From Cephalopachus bancanus (Eukaryota; Chordata; Mammalia; Primates; Tarsiidae): DNA of 64,000 bases. Position 1 is the stretch's first letter. Each line of letters starts with the position of its first letter. The stretch covers positions 9,238,001-9,302,000 of the forward strand of contig JAPVLO010000153.1 of assembly GCA_027257055.1 (NCBI GenBank). The letters are read 5' to 3'. The notes beneath the pieces are model-generated. The model had not been told where the DNA came from and made no database searches. It saw nothing but the letters and a program-made list of their open reading frames with translations. Both the position numbers and the translations under genes were made by a program. Positions 59,251 through 64,000 of the stretch are shown here, piece by piece.

Positions 59251-60212
59251 ATCTTCCCACACCACAATACAGTTTCTATCACCTCCCTCCCCCACTTTTA
59301 GTTTGCCTGAGGGTAAACTGGGTCTTTGCTATCCTTTTTTTAGATATAAGCCTTGGAGGCTTCTAACTAGAAACACTAGATGGTTCTGGAATTTGGATGG
59401 AATAAAATGCAAACAGATCTGTAACAGGGATTCAATATTGTTGGAAACTCACTGAGGTTGAAAAATGAAAGAAAAACCTGCCAGGTAGGAATGTGTTTGG
59501 GGTTTTAGAGAATTCAGAATATTGAGAAAGTGTTGGAGAATTTTGACCAAACTACTCATTGCTTGGCTTGCTCAGCCCTGCTCAGCACTACAGGAAAGTT
59601 TGGTAGAAAACTCTGGAAATAGGTTTAGTTTATAAATAAACCAGCAATAACCAGTCCTTCAAAACAATCTTGCCCATGCTTTTATTCTCAATATATTCAT
59701 TAAACAGCTAGCAAACATGTGCTAAGTACCTACTGTGCGCCAGGCACTGGAGATACAGTGCCTTTTAGAGGCTTCCTCTTCCCCCCAGCAGTTCTTCTCC
59801 TATCATGGAATTTCTGGAACATCTCTGGAAATTGTCTTTGACCTGCAGTTCAAGGACACTACAGATGATTTTCAGGTGTATCCTTGACTCGTTATAGGTG
59901 GGAACTTGAACTCAGTTCACAACTGTAGTTCAAATGTCAATCTCTTGTCTAGTGCACTGGGGTGCGGGTGGGTTGGAAGACAGAAATCAAGAAGGCCCTG
60001 AGAGAACATCATCATGAGTGAAGACTATGGGCCCAGAGGTTCAGGCAGAACAATGTGGTCATGGTCAAGATGTTGGAGAGAATAGTAGTTCTAGTTTTGG
60101 TATGAAATGATGCTGGATCCAACAATTCTCCCTCACTCCCAAGGGTGCTTAGTCCATTCTACTACGCTTATGTTATTTACATGTCTCTTTCTCTAACTAG
60201 ACTATAAAACTC
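59251..60212. other. Intergenic, mostly unassigned
   Basis: Only a short L2/MIR3-like end (GCTAAGTACCTACTGTGCGCC, about 59,720) can be made out. Confidence 0.5.
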
Positions 60213-61846
60213 TTTTTTTAATCAATATTTTTTATTATGATATTGTGGGATACAGTTAAGGGTTAGGTATACAAATATGCTTCGTTCAGGCACCCTTGTT
60301 AATAAGAGGTGTCTCCCCAACCCCAGACAGATATTTACTACCGTTAATCCCATCTCCCTTCCCCTCCCCCCCGTAGTTTCCCACCACTGTCAGTCATTTT
60401 CTTATAGTATTGCATCGAATGTTCAAGGTCCACTATATGAGTGAGAACATGTGATACTCAGATCTTTGTTTCTGTGAGAGGTCACTCAGTATTATAGACT
60501 CTAGTTCCATCCAGGTTGCTGCAAAATTCATGATTTTGTTCTTTCTTATGGCTGTGTAGTATTCCATCATGTATATGTACCACATTTTTTAAATCCAGTC
60601 CTCTTTTGATGGACAGCATGGTTACTTCCAGGTTCTTGCTATTGTGAACAATACTGCGATAAACATACGTGTGTAGGTATCTTTTTTATAGAGTGATTTG
60701 AGTTCTTCAGGGTATATTCCCAGTAGGGGGATTGCGGGGTCATATGGGAGGTCAATATTTAAAGCTTTTAGGAATCGCCATACTGTTTTCCACAGAGTTT
60801 GCACTAGTCTGCACTTCCACCAACAGTGTAGAATTGTTCCCTTTTTGCCACACCCTCTCCAGCAGCTGTTATTTTTTGAGTTATTGATAATTGCCATTCT
60901 GACTAGAGTTAGGTGGTATCTCAGTGTGGTTTTGATTTGCAACTCCCTGATGATTAGTGAGGTTGAACATTTTTCATGTGTCTGTTGCCTGCTCAGATGT
61001 CTTCCTTTGAGAAGTGTCTGTTCATATCTTTTGCCCATTTTATAATGGGGTTGTTTTTTTCTCTTCAGCATGTTTAGGTTCCTTGTAGATCCAGGATGTT
61101 AAGCCTTTGTCAGACCTGCAGTTGGCAAATATTTGTCCAAGTCTGTAGGCTGTCTCCCTGCTCTCTTGATGGTTTCTTTGGCATTGCAGAAGCTTGTCAG
61201 TTTAATGAGGACCCACTTGTCTATCTTAAGAGTATGGTCTGTGGGTTTCAGGTTTTGTTCAGGAATTGGATGCCAGTTCCAATTTCCATGAGGGTATGCC
61301 CTTCATCTCTAAGGTCCTTATGGTTTGAGGTTTTACATTTAGGTCTCCAATCCATTTAGAGTTAATTTTTGTGTGTGGGGATAGATCGGGGTCCTGTTTC
61401 AATCTTCTGCATGTGGTCAGCCAATTTTCCCAGCACCATTTACTGAATAGGTTCTCCTCTCCCCAGTGGTAGGTGGTGGAGGCTTTGTCAAAGATGAGTT
61501 GGTTGAGAAATGAGGTTTTGCTTCTGGATTCTTCATTCTATTCCATTGATCTATATGCCTGTTCCTGTACCAATACCAAGCTGTTTTGATTATTGTAGCT
61601 TTATAGTAAAGTTTGAAGTCTGGTAATGTGATACTACCTGCTTTGTTTTTTTTGCTGAGGATTGTTCTGGCTATTCTTGGTCATTTGTGTTTCCATATGA
61701 ATTCATGTGTTGTTTTTTCTAGGTCTGAGAAGAATGTTGCTGGTGATTTGATGGGTATTGCATTATTCTACATAGTAGATTGCCTTAGGTAAGATGGACA
61801 TCTTCACAATGTTGATTCTTCCAATCCATAAGCATGGGATATTTTT

Positions 61847-62992
61847 CTACTTGTTTACATCATCTTTGAATTCTTTGAGCAGTGCTTTGTAGTTTTCATT
61901 ATAAAGGTCTTTAACATTTCTGGTTAGGAAGATGCCAAGGTATTTCATTTTTTTGGTGGCTATTGTGAATGGAATTGTGCTTTTTATTTGGGTTTCTGTT
62001 TGTTTACTATTGGTGTAAAGAAATGTGATTGCCTTTTGCACATTTATTTTATATCCTGAGACTTTGCCAAAGTCCTTTATCAGTGTAAGGAGGTTTTTGA
62101 CAGATTCTCTTGGGTTTTCAAGGTACACAATCATGCCATCTGCAAAGAGAGATAACTTGACTTCCTCTTTTCCTATTTGAATACCCCTGATTGCCTTCTC
62201 TTCTCTGATTGCTCTAGCCAGGACTTCCAATACTATATTGAACAGGAGGGATGAGAGTGGGCATCTTTCTCTTGTTCCAGTTTTCAGGGGAAACGGTTCC
62301 AGTTTTTGTCCATTTAGGGGTAGGCTGACTGTGGGTTTTTCGTAGATGGTTTTTACTATTTTGAGGTATGTTCCCCGTATGCCTAGTTGTTCAAGGGTTT
62401 TTATCAAGAAGGGGTGCTGGATTTTATCAAAAGCTTTTTCTCCATCTAATGATATAATCATGTGGTTTTTGTTTTGACATCTGTTGATGTATTTAATTAC
62501 ATGTATGGTTTTATGAATGTTGAACCAGCCTTGCATCCTAGGGATGAAGCCTACTTGGTCATGATGGATGATTTTTGAGATGTGTTGTTGAATCTGGTTC
62601 GCTAGGATCTTGTTGAGAATTTTAGCATATATGTTCACCAAAGATATTGGCCTGTAGTTCTCTTTCTTTGTTGAGTCTTTACCTGTCTTGGGTATCAATG
62701 TGATGTTAGCTTCATAGAATGATTTGGGGAGAGTTCCGTCTTTCTCAATAGCCTGGAATATCTTCAGTAGGATTGGTATAAGCTCCTCCTTAAATGTCTT
62801 GTAGAATTCGGCTGGAAAGTCATCTGGTCCAGGGCTTTTTTTTGTAGGTAGTTTTCTTATTATGTATTCAATTTCCTTGATTGTTATTGGTCTATTTAGG
62901 GTCTCAAATTCTTCTTGTTTCAACTTAGGCAGGTTATGTGATGACAGAAAGTCCTCCATTTCTGAAAGGTTTTCAAGTTTGTTTCCATACAA
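61847..62992 (-). pseudogene. L1 ORF2 reverse-transcriptase fragment with FADG active site
   Basis: 381 residues of L1 ORF2. The fingers and palm region ([20 protein letters not shown]), the conserved [20 protein letters not shown] stretch and the catalytic block are all readable. The catalytic FADD reads FADG (Gly at residue 286, codon at 62,135-62,137), which removes a metal-binding aspartate. The frame closes at a TAG in place of the Trp of the NKWKNIP motif. It is an inactive remnant of a recent element, and the opening ATG is arbitrary. Confidence 0.9.
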
Positions 62993-63132
62993 GTGTACAT
63001 AGTAGTCTCTAATGATCTTTTGTATTTCTTCAGGATCAGATGTGACTTCATCTTTTGTGTTTCTGATTGTGTTTATTTGGGCTTTTTCTCTCTTTTTCTT
63101 GGTCAGTCTATCTAGGGGACCATCGATCTTGT

Positions 63133-63732
63133 TTATCCTTTTGACGAACCAGCTTTTTGTTTCATTGATTTTTGTATTATCTTTTTGTCTTCTATGTCCT
63201 GGATTTGGGCTTTTATTTTGGTGATCTGGATTCTTTTGCTGAAATTAGAGTTTTTGTGGTCTTGCTTTTCCAGCTGTTTTAGGTGGCTTCTTAGGCTGTT
63301 AATTTGTGATCCTTCCATTTTCTTCATATGCGTTTGTAGGGATATAAATTCCCCTCTTACTACAGCTTTCATGGCATCCCAGAGATTTTGGTAAGATGTT
63401 TCTTCATTTTCCTTTGTTTCCAGGTATCTTTTAATCTCTGTTTTGATTTCATCATTGACCCAGGAGTTGTTTAGTATCATGCTGTTTAGTGTCCATATCT
63501 TTGTGGGTTTTGGGGGGACCTTGTTGGTATTAATGATTATTTTTACTCCACTGTGGTCTGAGGTGCATGGTAAAATTTCAGTCCTTTCAAATTTGCTTAT
63601 GCTTGATTTATGGCCAAGTATGTGGTCAATCTTAGAGTACGTTCCATGTGGTGATGAGTAGAATGTGTATTCTGTGGTCTTTGGATGAAGGGTTCTGTAG
63701 GCATCAATTAAGTCCATTTGATCAAGAGTCAT
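63133..63732 (-). pseudogene. L1 ORF2 endonuclease and linker fragment
   Basis: 199 residues of the apurinic-type endonuclease C-terminal half and following linker. KIDHILGH and SDHSGVK carry the catalytic Asp and His. The same frame continues upstream through AGDFNTPL toward 63,920, where a frameshift intervenes. It ends at a stop in a second frameshifted region before the reverse-transcriptase fragment. Confidence 0.88.
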
Positions 63733-64000
63733 ATTGAGGTTTTGGATCTCATTGCTGATTTTTTGTCCTGATGATCTGTCTAAGGTTGTGAGTGGTGTAT
63801 TGAAGTCCCCAGCTATGATGGTATTGGAGTCGATATCTTTTTTTAGTTTACCTAGGAGCTGCTTTATGAAAGTTGGTGCTCCTATGATCAGTGTATATAT
63901 GTTTAGGATGAATATTTCTTGTTGATGGATTGAACCATTATGTAGTGGCCTTCTGTATCTTTTTTAATGTTTGATAGCTGAAAGGGTATTTTTTCTGAGA

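Larger units (their letters stand above)
60213..64000 (-). mobile_element. Long L1, antisense, running off the right edge
   Basis: Reverse complement shows a 3' UTR and tail at 60,213, then ORF2 from about 60.5 kb to beyond 64,000. The endonuclease part (63,133-63,732 and upstream) has the SDH motif and the KIDHIL region. The reverse-transcriptase part (61,847-62,992) is open for 381 residues. The two are separated by a frameshift near 63,132, and a TAG replaces a Trp codon near 61,846. The element is long and little diverged but not competent. Its 5' end lies outside the window. Confidence 0.93.

Overview
The window is mammalian nuclear DNA from a primate, most likely a strepsirrhine and more probably a lemur than a loris or galago. 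The evidence is about 27 Alu-type SINEs. Many share a distinctive dimeric consensus: a 5' end GCCGGGCTCGGTGGCTCAGC, the linker CTCTACAATAAATCAAAAA, and an end reading GACTCCAACTC. This differs from human AluS/AluY, and I see no tRNA-derived galago-type SINE. The species call is inference.

Left third (1-23,189, minus strand): the 5' half of the cytoplasmic threonyl-tRNA synthetase gene TARS1. Twelve exons (exon 12 cut by the left edge) can be placed to the base. Splice phases and AG/GT borders all agree, and the joined 1,333 coding bases have no stop. They encode the N-terminal extension, the TGS domain, the editing domain with its HxxxH and CxxxH residues, and the start of the class II catalytic core as far as motif 2. 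Seven further exons are expected to the left. The promoter is a CpG island (about 23,000-23,720) with GC boxes, two CCAAT boxes, a CACGTG E-box and a perfect TGATGCAAT element of the ATF4/CHOP amino-acid-response type.

Introns of TARS1 carry Alus, L1 tails, an old hAT element and two related long LTRs (13,387-14,879 and 17,886-19,345) that look like class II endogenous retrovirus solo LTRs. Both lie antisense to the gene.

Right two thirds (about 23.7-64 kb): I find no supportable protein-coding gene. It is a mosaic of repeats: two further LTRs (24,422-25,038; 25,778-26,258), an integrase-like retroviral remnant (30.25-31.08 kb), MaLR LTRs (31.8 kb, 34.7-36.1 kb), hAT and Tigger DNA transposons, L2/MIR relics and several L1s. 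The most unusual is an L1 at 36,981-41,555. One perfect 10-bp target duplication encloses a sense 5' end, an inverted piece of the reverse-transcriptase region and a sense 3' end, with ORF1 not recognisable. A long antisense L1 (60.2-64 kb, running off the right edge) has a mutated reverse-transcriptase active site.

I found no CRISPR array, RNA gene, or novel multi-gene system. The interest lies in the TARS1 regulatory sites and in the detailed histories of nested or rearranged retroelements.
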